Assembly (NCBI GenBank): GCA_005773095.1 | Contig: SXHT01000088.1 | Location: 1-16,757, forward strand | Origin: Planctomycetaceae bacterium | GTDB taxonomy: Bacteria > Planctomycetota > Planctomycetia > Pirellulales > PALSA-1355 | Reading direction: 5' to 3' | Length of the DNA: 16,757 nucleotides | Shown: one piece after another, positions 7,330 to 15,107 of the stretch | Position numbering within the stretch: position 1 is the stretch's first letter | Layout: every line of letters starts with the position of its first letter | Position numbers and translations under genes: made by a program | The notes under the pieces: model-generated | What the model was told of the DNA's origin: nothing | Database searches by the model: none | What the model saw: the letters and a program-made list of their open reading frames with translations, nothing else

Positions 7330-10300
7330 TCATCCCGAACCCATGCTTTCGGCCATGGCAGTGTTTCGCTTCAAGCTGGCAAACCCCAGATGCTCGCGCC
7401 AGCCGCGATACCAATCGATCGACGATGTTACTTGGGGCAAGTCGCCGGTTTCGGGGTAGTAGCACTCAAACCTTCCATTACGAAACCATTGAATCTCGGA
7501 AGTCGCCGGGTCGAGCGTAGCCAACTGTACCCAGTTGCCGCGGACTAGTTCCGCGATTCCTTCATTGCGTTCCATGATCCACAGCATCGCAGCCACCGTC
7601 GTTTCGATGACGAACAGTAGCCGCACCGGCTCGTGAATCTCGACCATCTGCCACGGCAGACCCGGCCTTAAGTCGCTCGCCGCGCCATTCATCACACCCA
7701 GCAGCGACACGATGTTGTGCGGCAGCTTCGTCCCGCAGCCGTAACCGGTCGGATCGACATACGAGAAGTAGTATTCGAGGTTAATTCCCGCGCACACCGG
7801 AAAAACCGCCTGTAAGATTCGCGTCAGGATCGTAAGATTCTCATCGTCCTGGGCCGGATCGTAGGACTGCAAGAATGCGCGTCGATCGAGAAAGAGCCCA
7901 CGTGACCACTCGCGCCGCCCCACGAAACAGAGGGCATTGGTTGCGTGTCCGTATTCGGGGCGGACTTGGGATAGGTCTTCCGCGCGTCCTTCCACATGGC
8001 GCAGCGCGGCTTCGGTGCTGAGTCGCAGTTCGGCGGATTCGAACCGTCGACAGCGCTCGTGCGCGCTCCGCTGGCGGGCCTCGTCCAGCGCCGCGCTCGC
8101 CCGAGCGAAATCGTCCTTGTGCGTCGACGGCAACCGATCCAGGTCATAGTAGGTCATGTTGTCGTCACACGTATTGTGATATCCACCGACGAAAACTGTT
8201 TCGTCGGGAATGGACAATCCGCCCATCAACAGGATATGACGAACTCTTGGATCGTTCGCCATGTGCGCGAATGCCCGCGCGTTCGGCCCGCCCCGACCGC
8301 CGCCACACGCCCCACAGTCGTGAGCCGATTCGTGCGGATTGTTCAAGCTGGACGAGCCGTGGCCGCAAACGATCACTAGTCGAGAAATTGTTCGTGTCAC
8401 TCCGACGTCGCAGAGCACTCGCTGGACGATGGCTGCCATTTCCTCGACGCGGTAACCGACGTGACCCTTGTCGGGGCCAGGTGCGGATTCTGTTCGCTCC
8501 AATTGAAGCTGTGTCACGGACGGCGTGCGGACGAATCCGCCGAAGCGACGGCGAAGCTGGGCCGTGGCTCGCGGAAACAGGATTCGCATTACCAACGGAA
8601 TGGAAGCCATCGATCCGAGCACCGCGGCCAACCACCCACCCGCGAAGGTGCGGCTGCCGACGTGGACCCGGTGCGTAACCGTACCGATCGTGCGCCTCCG
8701 CTTGCGTCGCAGCTTGTCGGCTTCCTTGAACGTATACACCACGTCTTCGCAAACGTAGTGTCGCGGCTTGATGATGACCGGACAAAGGGGCGTATAGTAC
8801 GCGTCCGCGGCCCCTCGATAGTACATCGCCACCGCGAAAAAACCCGCGGTCGATAGCGTCTCGCAATCGGGCGCAACTTCTTCCAAATGGCGCCGAAAGG
8901 ATTCCTCTCGCTCGTCGAGGCAGCATATCACTTGAAATAAGGGAATGCAGGGAGCCGCACACGTCTCTGTGGCGTCCGTGCGATCGTGGTCGTCGTTCGA
9001 TGGGCCATCGTCACCTACAGCGTTGCCGGTACACCTCTCGCCGGCCGCTGAACCACCGCTGTTGATCTGCCGGCAATGTGCGGCCACCGCGTCGAGCGTC
9101 TGGATTCGATACCGGCGCTCAAACGCCAGGTGATAGATACGCCGCCGCTCCAAACCGGAAAACGACTCCAGCTCGGCAAGCAGCATTGACCAGGCGACGG
9201 GCGATAATCGGTACAGCGATTCGGGTTTCCAACCCACCACCTGTGCGAGTTGAAAGACCAGAAACGTCCGCTGCTCGACACCGCTCGTCTCCCGCAGCCC
9301 AGCCCGCTCGCGAGCAAACCCGCGCAATCCATCCAGCGGGCCTCGGTAGCCGAGCACCTCGTAGGCCACGGCCGCCAACGCCAGCCGATCGAGAATCAAC
9401 CGCACGGCCAGAAACTCGATCAGGCTCCCTGGCGGAACTGGACGCGCTGCACGATCACCGCGGGTTTCCAGTTGCCAGATCATCCCGGCATAGCCACGCA
9501 GCGCCAGCAACGTGTGCGCGATGAATTCCTCGTCTTCATCGTAGCCAACCCCCAGCAGGCTCAGCGATTCCGCGATCGACTCAAGCGGGCTGAGCGCGCG
9601 GTTCTCAATCCTGCGCAGCTCGTCGCGCAGGCCACGCCGCCATCGGTCCGGTGGGCCGGCAGATTGTCGATAGAGGTTGACAAACGACCGATAAAATCCG
9701 TCATCGCGGTCCGGCAATGAACATTGGGCGAAACCTTGATCGAGAAACGCCGCGCAAAAGCGGATCAGCAGATCGTGAACCGGCTGATCGCTGTCCTCGC
9801 CGGTCGCGTCAAGCAGGACGTCTCGATGACGTATCGGCATCGATGGCGGCTTCCAGGAAATGTCAGCGCCGCGCACACCATCACGGCAGACAAGCCACAA
9901 CAAATGCAAGCTGAATGCCTCCCAGGTGTCAGTGTCCCATTGTTCGATATGAGGCTTGTCAAACGTATCGAACACCGCGTCAACCAATATCTTCGCACGC
10001 TGGTCTTCTTCGCGAGCAACCGCGCCATCGGTCAAGTCGCGCATGATCCAGCGTCGAGTGTCTTGGACGACGCGATCGCGCACGCCCGGCGCAACCGTTT
10101 TGAAAAACTTCCGCAAGGCATCGGTTTCGGCCATGACCCATCGTAATTCCTCGGTCGGCCCGGTGCGGAGCGGATGTTCGAGCATTGCCATATACAAATG
10201 GAATCTTGTACCCAAAAGCCCCAATAGCGCATCGGCGCGGTCTCCCAGGTCGTCAATCAATGTCGCTTCAATGTCTGCGGCCCGAATCCGGCCTTGCTCG

Positions 10301-10545
10301 AGCATGGTCCGATAGCGAGCTTCTGGCAAATAGGGATGACAGCCAAACGTCGCTGCCCCTTTCACCACTGCTTGCTCGAAAGGGAGGGCCTGAAAAGCGT
10401 GCAGCGTGTTATGATGAATGAAGGCCGTGATGGGCCCTTGCGCAGGAAGTTGGTGCGCCACATGCTCGATCAAATGGCGTAATGGCTCGGCACGCCTCCC
10501 GGCTGTCGTCGCGCTCCGAGAATGCTTTGCTAAGGTTGGATTCAT
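7330..10545 (-). CDS. dabA: DabA, probable inorganic carbon transporter subunit (DUF2309/UPF0753)
   Basis: This is a 1071-residue soluble or peripheral protein of the DUF2309 family. It has a beta-carbonic-anhydrase-like zinc site seen in sequence order: C542 and D544 in CCLDEREESF, H729 in VIVCGHGSSS and C744 in HDCGACGGGRGG. The His-to-Cys spacing of 15 equals that of Halothiobacillus DabA (H524/C539). Other family blocks are PITAFIHHNTLHAF near the N-terminus, YSY-type LEYYFSYVDPTGYGCGTKLPHN and GLPWQMVEIHEPVRLL near the C-terminus. With DabB it is known to convert CO2 to bicarbonate vectorially inside the cell. The ATG at 10545 is chosen because it begins just before the conserved region; the frame is open to a TTG at 10647, which would add 34 unconserved residues. 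Residues ~490-530 form a polar, probably disordered insert. First gene of a four-gene operon. Confidence 0.93.
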   Translation of the reverse strand: MNPTLAKHSRSATTAGRRAEPLRHLIEHVAHQLPAQGPITAFIHHNTLHAFQALPFEQAVVKGAATFGCHPYLPEARYRTMLEQGRIRAADIEATLIDDLGDRADALLGLLGTRFHLYMAMLEHPLRTGPTEELRWVMAETDALRKFFKTVAPGVRDRVVQDTRRWIMRDLTDGAVAREEDQRAKILVDAVFDTFDKPHIEQWDTDTWEAFSLHLLWLVCRDGVRGADISWKPPSMPIRHRDVLLDATGEDSDQPVHDLLIRFCAAFLDQGFAQCSLPDRDDGFYRSFVNLYRQSAGPPDRWRRGLRDELRRIENRALSPLESIAESLSLLGVGYDEDEEFIAHTLLALRGYAGMIWQLETRGDRAARPVPPGSLIEFLAVRLILDRLALAAVAYEVLGYRGPLDGLRGFARERAGLRETSGVEQRTFLVFQLAQVVGWKPESLYRLSPVAWSMLLAELESFSGLERRRIYHLAFERRYRIQTLDAVAAHCRQINSGGSAAGERCTGNAVGDDGPSNDDHDRTDATETCAAPCIPLFQVICCLDEREESFRRHLEEVAPDCETLSTAGFFAVAMYYRGAADAYYTPLCPVIIKPRHYVCEDVVYTFKEADKLRRKRRRTIGTVTHRVHVGSRTFAGGWLAAVLGSMASIPLVMRILFPRATAQLRRRFGGFVRTPSVTQLQLERTESAPGPDKGHVGYRVEEMAAIVQRVLCDVGVTRTISRLVIVCGHGSSSLNNPHESAHDCGACGGGRGGPNARAFAHMANDPRVRHILLMGGLSIPDETVFVGGYHNTCDDNMTYYDLDRLPSTHKDDFARASAALDEARQRSAHERCRRFESAELRLSTEAALRHVEGRAEDLSQVRPEYGHATNALCFVGRREWSRGLFLDRRAFLQSYDPAQDDENLTILTRILQAVFPVCAGINLEYYFSYVDPTGYGCGTKLPHNIVSLLGVMNGAASDLRPGLPWQMVEIHEPVRLLFVIETTVAAMLWIMERNEGIAELVRGNWVQLATLDPATSEIQWFRNGRFECYYPETGDLPQVTSSIDWYRGWREHLGFASLKRNTAMAESMGSG

Positions 10546-10654
10546 GGGGACATCCGACGCTCTTGAGCTTTCATGGTCTAGCTCCGCCCGATATGTGATA
10601 CCCGTTGCGGTGCATTGACCGCAGTGGTGCACATGCGCAAGGGGCAAAGCTAAG

Positions 10655-10712
10655 GAAAGAAAAAACCGACCGCTCCAAAATAGGCACTCAGCATGAGTGC
10701 CCGGAGCCGGTT
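10655..10712 (-). terminator. Long intrinsic terminator
   Basis: Reading the minus strand, GGCACTC-ATGCT-GAGTGCC forms a perfect 7-bp inner stem (10683-10701). It is flanked by an outer imperfect stem (CCGGCTCC with GGAGCGG) and followed by TTTTTTCTTTCC (down to 10655). It begins at the stop codon of the small ORF upstream and separates it from dabA. Confidence 0.75.
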
Positions 10713-11106
10713 AAGTATTGAGACGGACGTTCAGTGCGTTGAGAGTAGAACTGCCGATGCTGGCAGCGTCGCTGAGAAGGTGATCGCGAAATGTCCCTGC
10801 GATCAGACAACCACACTTCAATTCAGCGGCCAACGCTAAGCCGAGTGGCTGACCACAGTCAACCGATGGCTTGGTCAACGCCCGAGACCTTTCCTCTTCC
10901 GGATCTGGCATTGCGCGGCAGACCATCCCGCAAGAGTGCTCCACTTCCATTCGAGATAAGCAGAGGTTTAGACCCTGACTCGCCGAAACGACGTCCGTAT
11001 CCTGACCAGCGCCCGTCATCGGGCCCACATTCATGCCCGTCATGCTCAAGTTGAGCACCAAGCTTGAGGCGATGATCAGTCGGAAAGTTAATTGAACGCT
11101 ACACAC
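10711..11106 (-). CDS. Hypothetical small protein, possibly exported
   Basis: This is a 131-residue frame starting at GTG 11106; it stays open to a TTG at 11214. I do not recognise the family. The first ~25 residues read MCSVQLTFRLIIASSLVLNL, which resembles a signal peptide (one Arg, then a hydrophobic core). Five or more cysteines are scattered through the rest. Support comes from context: a promoter-like sequence lies about 140-175 bp upstream and a strong terminator starts at its stop codon. No convincing ribosome binding site is seen. It could be a decayed gene or a non-coding transcript rather than a protein gene. Confidence 0.35.
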   Translation of the reverse strand: MCSVQLTFRLIIASSLVLNLSMTGMNVGPMTGAGQDTDVVSASQGLNLCLSRMEVEHSCGMVCRAMPDPEEERSRALTKPSVDCGQPLGLALAAELKCGCLIAGTFRDHLLSDAASIGSSTLNALNVRLNT

Positions 11107-11246
11107 GGCATCGGCATCGCTTCGTACGGCACACAGATCGGGGCGATTATTGGCGCTGCCGCGATTCCAAATCAATTCAGTTGGAACACCCGCGGGACAC
11201 GGTTTTCGTCCCAAATCGATTCCGGAGACTTCCCAGGCGCCGCCCG

Positions 11247-11281
11247 ATTATACCTTATACGCCTAGTCGCGGAGCAGTCAA
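11247..11281 (-). promoter_or_regulatory. Putative sigma70-type promoter
   Basis: On the minus strand, TTGACT (11281-11276) is followed after 16 bases by TATAAG (11259-11254), and a TATAAT sits just beyond (11252-11247). It points toward the small ORF ending at 10711. Planctomycete promoters are poorly defined, so this is a pattern match only. Confidence 0.35.
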
Positions 11282-11585
11282 TGCTGGAGTTCGCACGTCC
11301 CATTCGAGGGGGCCGTCGGTACCCCAGAGTTGGAAGCGCAGCACACATCGAAAATGGTCTCACAGCAACAAGTTACTGCTCCGTAAATCGTCAAAATGAC
11401 GAGTTTACATCATTCAGGGCGCCGCGCAGCAGCATGAGGGGCTGATAGCTGATAGGGATTTTAATCCCGCCGAGCTCGCATTGTAGCTGGTGAATTTGGT
11501 GTGTCTAACTCCTGCTTTCCGGTTTCTCCTCCCTGTTTCCGCAATCTTCTCGGCGCCGACAGTGCTGATTCGGTCGTCATCGCCT

Positions 11586-11625
11586 ATTTCGACGGCCCGG
11601 GCCGTGGCCAACGATTTCGACGGCC
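11586..11625. repeat. 12-bp direct repeats flanking a copied transposase segment
   Basis: ATTTCGACGGCC occurs at 11586-11597 and 11614-11625. Between and overlapping them lies the 18-mer CCCGGGCCGTGGCCAACG (11596-11613), which recurs exactly at 11873-11890 inside the transposase C-terminal coding region. This suggests a local duplication or deletion at the element's 3' end. Confidence 0.6.
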
Positions 11626-11735
11626 GGCGGCGGCTTCCCGCCCATGAAAACGCCCGAATCGGCGATCTTGCCGCCGTATGGGCGCGGACCGGTGCCGCCG
11701 GCGGAGGCTGGATCGGAAAAAATCCCAGCCGCGGC

Positions 11736-12606
11736 TTACAAGAACTCGGGATCGAGAACCAGTTGCAGTTCGCCCGGCGGACTGGGTTCGGCTTGTAGGG
11801 ACTCGTCCAAGAAGTCGCCGTCGAGGACCAACGTCAGCTCGCCCGCCCGGGCGGTGTGCGTCGCCGGCGGAGCCCGGGCCGTGGCCAACGTTCGCAGCGC
11901 CCCTTCCCAAAGGCCCACATGCCGTAGAATCCGCTCGATCACATCGGCCTGACAACGCTCGATGAAGCTGATGATCTTCATCTGGCCGCCGCAATGCGGG
12001 CATTCGAGCGGGTCGACTTCATACATCCGCTTGATGAGCATCGCCCAGGTGGAAACCGATCCGGGTCGGGGACCGGGGCCGGCTGATGCTTCCGCGTCGA
12101 GCGCCGAACGGTCGATCCGAACGTCGCGCGCCGCGTCGCCTGAGGGGGTCAGGCACATTTTCTTGCCGTTGTCGTTCTCTGGCGAATCATCGGTTTGGTG
12201 GCGGCAAGAAAACGAGCCAGACCCCTTCGCCCGGATGCCGCGTTGCCGGTGGGAATACCAGCCAAAGTAGCGAACCAGGCGCTCGCCCTTGTCGGGGATG
12301 TGCTGGGTGACTTCGGCGAGGAAGTCCAGGGCGCTGAAGACCTGGAAGTTGCGTTTGGGGATTGGTGAAGACGAGTTGGCGATGGGGGACCGTGGCATAG
12401 ACGGTGTGGGCGATGGTCTCGGCGGCCAGCAGGGTCCGCTTCTGATGGCAGCTCGGGCAGAGGCAACGCTGCTGGCAGGAGAAGGGGACGAACATCTCGT
12501 GGCGGCAGCCGGTGCAGCGGACGCGGGCAAAGCCGAAGTGCAGGTCGCAGCAACGCAGAAAACGCCGGGCGGCCTCGCCGATGACCGGTAGTTGTGCCTG
12601 CCCCAC
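11736..12606 (-). pseudogene. IS91-family transposase remnant (frameshifted, internally deleted)
   Basis: The N-terminal part (12606 to about 12365) reads the IS91 zinc-binding region: CCDLHFGFARVRCTGC, then CLCPSC, then VPHRQLVFT. The frame then shifts by one base at ACCAATCCCC (near 12362), where ACC ATC CCC would restore VFTIPKR. The second frame jumps from IPKR directly to NFQVFSALDFLAEVTQHIPD and RYFGWYSHRQRGIRAKG. About 150 residues normally between these points are missing, including the HUH (WHPHLHA-type) catalytic region. The C-terminal part keeps WAMLIKRMYEVDPLECPHCGG and the ILRHVGLWEG end. An 87-bp palindromic element is inserted in frame. The expected first ~40-60 residues are also absent. 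The element cannot transpose by itself. Confidence 0.88.
12142..12228. repeat. REP/MITE-like palindromic element inside transposase
   Basis: Two 24-bp arms, 12145-12168 (GGGGTCAGGCACATTTTCTT...) and 12202-12225 (its inverted counterpart, ending GAGCCAGACCCC), pair with three mismatches around a 33-bp loop. Flanking bases extend the pairing slightly. The segment is 87 bp, exactly 29 codons, and has no stop, so it is read through in the transposase frame as SGSFSCRHQTDD...KKMCLTPSG. That peptide has no counterpart in IS91 transposases. Confidence 0.7.
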
Positions 12607-12625
12607 TCTCCGGGACGAGTGGGGC
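12600..12625. other. Perfect 9-bp hairpin at gene/IS junction
   Basis: GCCCCACTC (12600-12608) and GAGTGGGGC (12617-12625) form a perfect stem with an 8-base loop. It lies 8 bp past the stop codon of the PEP-CTERM remnant, just before the transposase remnant. No T-run follows it. It could be the transcription-end hairpin of the PEP-CTERM gene or a subterminal hairpin of the IS91 end. Confidence 0.6.
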
Positions 12626-12633
12626 CATCGTCC

Positions 12634-12942
12634 TCAACGCGATTGGCGTCGGAGCCATCGCTGGACGAGCCAGCCGAGACCGGCCGTCGCCAAAAACAGC
12701 ACGGAGGGCGGTTCGGGCACGCTGGCGATTGACGCCAAGGCTGAGAATGGCGTGCCTTCGCCCCAATCGCTCAAAATAAAACTCAGGTCGCTTTGGCCGA
12801 CGAAACCATCGCCATTGATGTCGCCCATGAGGGCATCGCCGGGCGTAACGTCTTGCCCCCAGTTGCCTACCCGATTGTGGGTGGATCTGTCAGCGGTTCC
12901 AACGCCGGATAAGACAGTGTGGAGCTTTCGAGCTTCGGATGT
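12634..12942 (-). pseudogene. C-terminal fragment of dockerin/PEP-CTERM exported protein
   Basis: The frame is open from 12942 and becomes recognisable at GNWGQDVTPGDALMGDINGD and VGQSDLSFILSDWGEG, a dockerin-type calcium-binding repeat as found in many planctomycete surface proteins. It ends VPEPPSVLFLATAGLGWLVQ followed by RWLRRQSR, which is the PEP-CTERM sorting signal (Pro-Glu-Pro motif, one membrane helix, Arg-rich tail). In the family this tail directs exosortase-dependent surface anchoring. The large N-terminal part and any start codon with a signal peptide are missing: an in-frame stop lies at 12943-12945 and the upstream sequence shows no homology I recognise. An ATG at 12828 could start a 64-residue peptide, but without a signal peptide it would not be exported. 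Confidence 0.75.
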
Positions 12943-13025
12943 CTACCAGGGTGGCGCTGGCGGAACCACCCGTGCTGACCGAGAAGTGCCCGGCAGCCAC
13001 GCCAGTCACTAGGGCAGCGAACGCG

Positions 13026-13046
13026 AAAAAACTACCTTTCGGTAGC
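13026..13046 (-). terminator. Intrinsic terminator of the SDR-TspO unit
   Basis: On the minus strand CTACC-GAAA-GGTAG is followed directly by TTTTTT. The GNRA-type loop and uninterrupted T-run are classic, although the stem is short. It lies about 160 bp downstream of the SDR-TspO stop, in the right orientation to end that transcript. The 263-bp interval 12943-13205 holds nothing else I can identify. Confidence 0.65.
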
Positions 13047-13205
13047 TGCGTTCAACGTGCGCGCACACTTCAAATAGCAAATTCACCCATGACAGTGCTT
13101 TTCTTCCCCCCCTTTTTCTTCCCACGGTGAACGATTCGGGCAATGATCGAGGACGGTCCAACGCGCGTCTTGGCACTCGTACTACGACGATTGAAGTTGC
13201 ACCTG

Positions 13206-15107
13206 TCATGAGTTCATTCTCCATATCGCGAAATTCAACAAAGCTGCGAAAGTCGTCCAGGCGAGATACGGCGTGAACAGTAGGGCAGCGGTCGTCGATC
13301 GGCCCCAAAAGCTCACGGCTGTCGCGGCAATTGCCAGACAAAGGACCAGAATCTCGCCGAAAGCGAAGCCAGGGCTGCGCATTCCGAAAAAAATGGCCGA
13401 CCATACCAGATTGAGTGCCAGTTGCAGGCCAAACAGCCCGAGCGAAACTCGTGAAACAGGCCAGCCGCCCCGCCGCCAGGCAAGCCACGCCGAGACAGCC
13501 ATCAGGACATACAGGGCTGACCAGACGGGACCGAAAAGCCAGTCCGGTGGTGTCCAACTCGGTTTCTTGAGCGTTTGATACCAGTCGCCGACTGAGGTGA
13601 AAGTTACAACCCCGCCAGCGGCCGCCGCGGCAAAACAGATTGCGACAAGGCCCAACAGCCAAGCGGTTTGCCTTGCACGCGAAGGTCGCCAGGGCTCAAC
13701 GTGAGCGTCTACGAATTCGCGACCGGCTCGGACGATGCCGCGCAACATGCCCGCGAATACGAATTGGTGCATTGGATAAACAAGATACCAATACGCAAGT
13801 CCCGCCAAACCGACCGGATCGAAGATCGCTGTCTGCCGAATGTGCGATCCATTCGTCGTTGGCTGAACTTCGAATTCGAGCCACGCTCGGCCGGGCGGAC
13901 GCATTTCCGCAAACAATCGTAAAAGACGATTTGGCTCATAGGCTTCAACTCGCCAGCAATCGATGGTGTCTCCCACGCGGACCTGATCCCGATCGCGGCG
14001 ACCGCGGCGAAGCCCGACGCCCCCAACCAACAGGTCGAGCAGTCCGCGCAGCTTCCACAAACCATCGGCGTAGTACCAACCACTTTCGCCCCCGATTCGC
14101 CGGATCGGGACAAAAGCGTGCTCCGGTGACACGGGACTCGACTCAACGCGTGAGTCGATCAAGCGATTGCCGAATCGTACACCTGCCCACGAGCGCGCCG
14201 CACCGCTGGAGGAAACTGCGTCCGACCAGCGGGTTTCCGCAAGTTGCCGGTCCTCGCTTCGCAATGCCAAAGCAATCGCTTCCCGATAGCCAACAGGACG
14301 AATGTCGAAATCGGCGAGCGATGACGGGTCTCGAACGAGAGTCGGGTGCCGGATACTGTCGATCAGTTTTCGGCCAATCCGGGCGTAAAGCGGGGTCACC
14401 AGCCCAAGCCACAAACTCGACAGCCGAGGTGTTAGCACCGGTACCCTAATGAGTAGTCGACGCAGGCCTCGTTGTCGTGCGTACTCGCGCATCAGTTCGC
14501 CATACGACACCTGGTCCGCCCCGCCGATTTCGTAGACGCGTGAGTCGCTCCCGCTCAGTTGAAGCGCGGCAACAAGGTATTTGAGTAGGTCCTCGATTGC
14601 GATCGGCTGCGCCGGAACTGCAACCCAGCTTTGTGTGATCATGATGGGCAGCTTCTCGACGAGGGCACGAATCATCTCGAACGACAGGCTGCCCGAACCC
14701 AGCACGATCGAAGCTCGGAACTCGAAAACTTGCACGCCCGTTGAGCGGAGGAGCTGACCAACTTCGTGGCGGCTGCGGAGATGCGGCGAAAGCTGGTTCT
14801 CCTCGTCGCCCAACCCACCGAGATAGATGATGCGATTGACGCCGCCCTCACGCGCGGCCTCGGCAAAGTGCTGTGCGGCTCGCCGATCCGCCTCCTCAAA
14901 GTCGTCGGCCGAACCCATCGAATGAACAAAGTAGTACGCCGTCTCGACGCCAGCCATGGCGGCCGAGAGCGACTCGCGGTCCAGGACATCGCCCCGTACA
15001 ACCTCGACGGTGTCCGTAACGCGAGCTGACAGAAACTCGGGATGCCGAGCCAGGCAACGCACGGGAATCGAGCGCTCGGATAAAAGGCGCAGCAATCGGC
15101 CTCCCAA
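13206..15107 (-). CDS. SDR-DUF2867-TspO fusion protein, N-terminally truncated
   Basis: This 633-residue frame has three parts. Residues 1-290 are an atypical SDR/NAD(P)H-binding fold (GDVLDRESLSAAMAGVETAYYFVHSM, RIIYLGGLGDEENQLSPHLRSR, the GADQVSYGELM region). Residues ~300-470 are DUF2867 (SGWYYADGLWKLRGLLDLLV, GDTIDCWRVEAYEPNRLLRL). Residues ~482-633 are a TspO/MBR tryptophan-rich sensory domain of five helices (WYQTLKKPSWTPPDWLFGPV, LQLALNLVWSAIFFG, PYLAWTTFAALLNFAIWR). SDRs begin VLVTGATGYVGGRLL; here the frame starts at a TTG just in front of GGRLL, without ribosome binding site, and an in-frame stop lies about 42 bp upstream. The Rossmann glycine motif is therefore lost, probably with cofactor binding. 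The upstream DNA belongs to an SRPBCC gene. The rest is well preserved, so truncation may be recent, or expression may need frameshifting. Confidence 0.85.
   Translation of the reverse strand: MGGRLLRLLSERSIPVRCLARHPEFLSARVTDTVEVVRGDVLDRESLSAAMAGVETAYYFVHSMGSADDFEEADRRAAQHFAEAAREGGVNRIIYLGGLGDEENQLSPHLRSRHEVGQLLRSTGVQVFEFRASIVLGSGSLSFEMIRALVEKLPIMITQSWVAVPAQPIAIEDLLKYLVAALQLSGSDSRVYEIGGADQVSYGELMREYARQRGLRRLLIRVPVLTPRLSSLWLGLVTPLYARIGRKLIDSIRHPTLVRDPSSLADFDIRPVGYREAIALALRSEDRQLAETRWSDAVSSSGAARSWAGVRFGNRLIDSRVESSPVSPEHAFVPIRRIGGESGWYYADGLWKLRGLLDLLVGGVGLRRGRRDRDQVRVGDTIDCWRVEAYEPNRLLRLFAEMRPPGRAWLEFEVQPTTNGSHIRQTAIFDPVGLAGLAYWYLVYPMHQFVFAGMLRGIVRAGREFVDAHVEPWRPSRARQTAWLLGLVAICFAAAAAGGVVTFTSVGDWYQTLKKPSWTPPDWLFGPVWSALYVLMAVSAWLAWRRGGWPVSRVSLGLFGLQLALNLVWSAIFFGMRSPGFAFGEILVLCLAIAATAVSFWGRSTTAALLFTPYLAWTTFAALLNFAIWRMNS

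Larger units (their letters stand above)
11107..11735. other. Non-coding stretch between dead transposase and small ORF
   Basis: No gene is supported in this 629-bp stretch. It holds the promoter-like sequence near 11250-11280 and, close to the transposase end, short direct repeats (GGCCGTCGAAAT twice with a 28-bp period, plus an 18-bp copy of transposase sequence). The remaining ORFs are short and lack ribosome binding sites or recognisable motifs. Confidence 0.5.

Noticed and set aside
10603..10618. Operator-like inverted repeat GCGGT-N6-ACCGC upstream of dabA
   Set aside because: A 5-bp arm is expected by chance in GC-rich DNA, and no regulator gene is adjacent to support it.
10546..10647. 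34-residue N-terminal extension of DabA from a TTG
   Set aside because: It lacks family similarity, uses a rare start and would consume most of the presumed promoter region between the terminator and dabA.
11586..11625. Possible short CRISPR-like array
   Set aside because: Only two 12-bp units with a 16-bp spacing are present, and the spacer is a copy of transposase sequence; no cas genes are nearby.
13009..13662. 217-residue minus-strand ORF overlapping the TspO domain
   Set aside because: The overlapping frame encodes clear TspO motifs; this frame has none and runs through the terminator hairpin.
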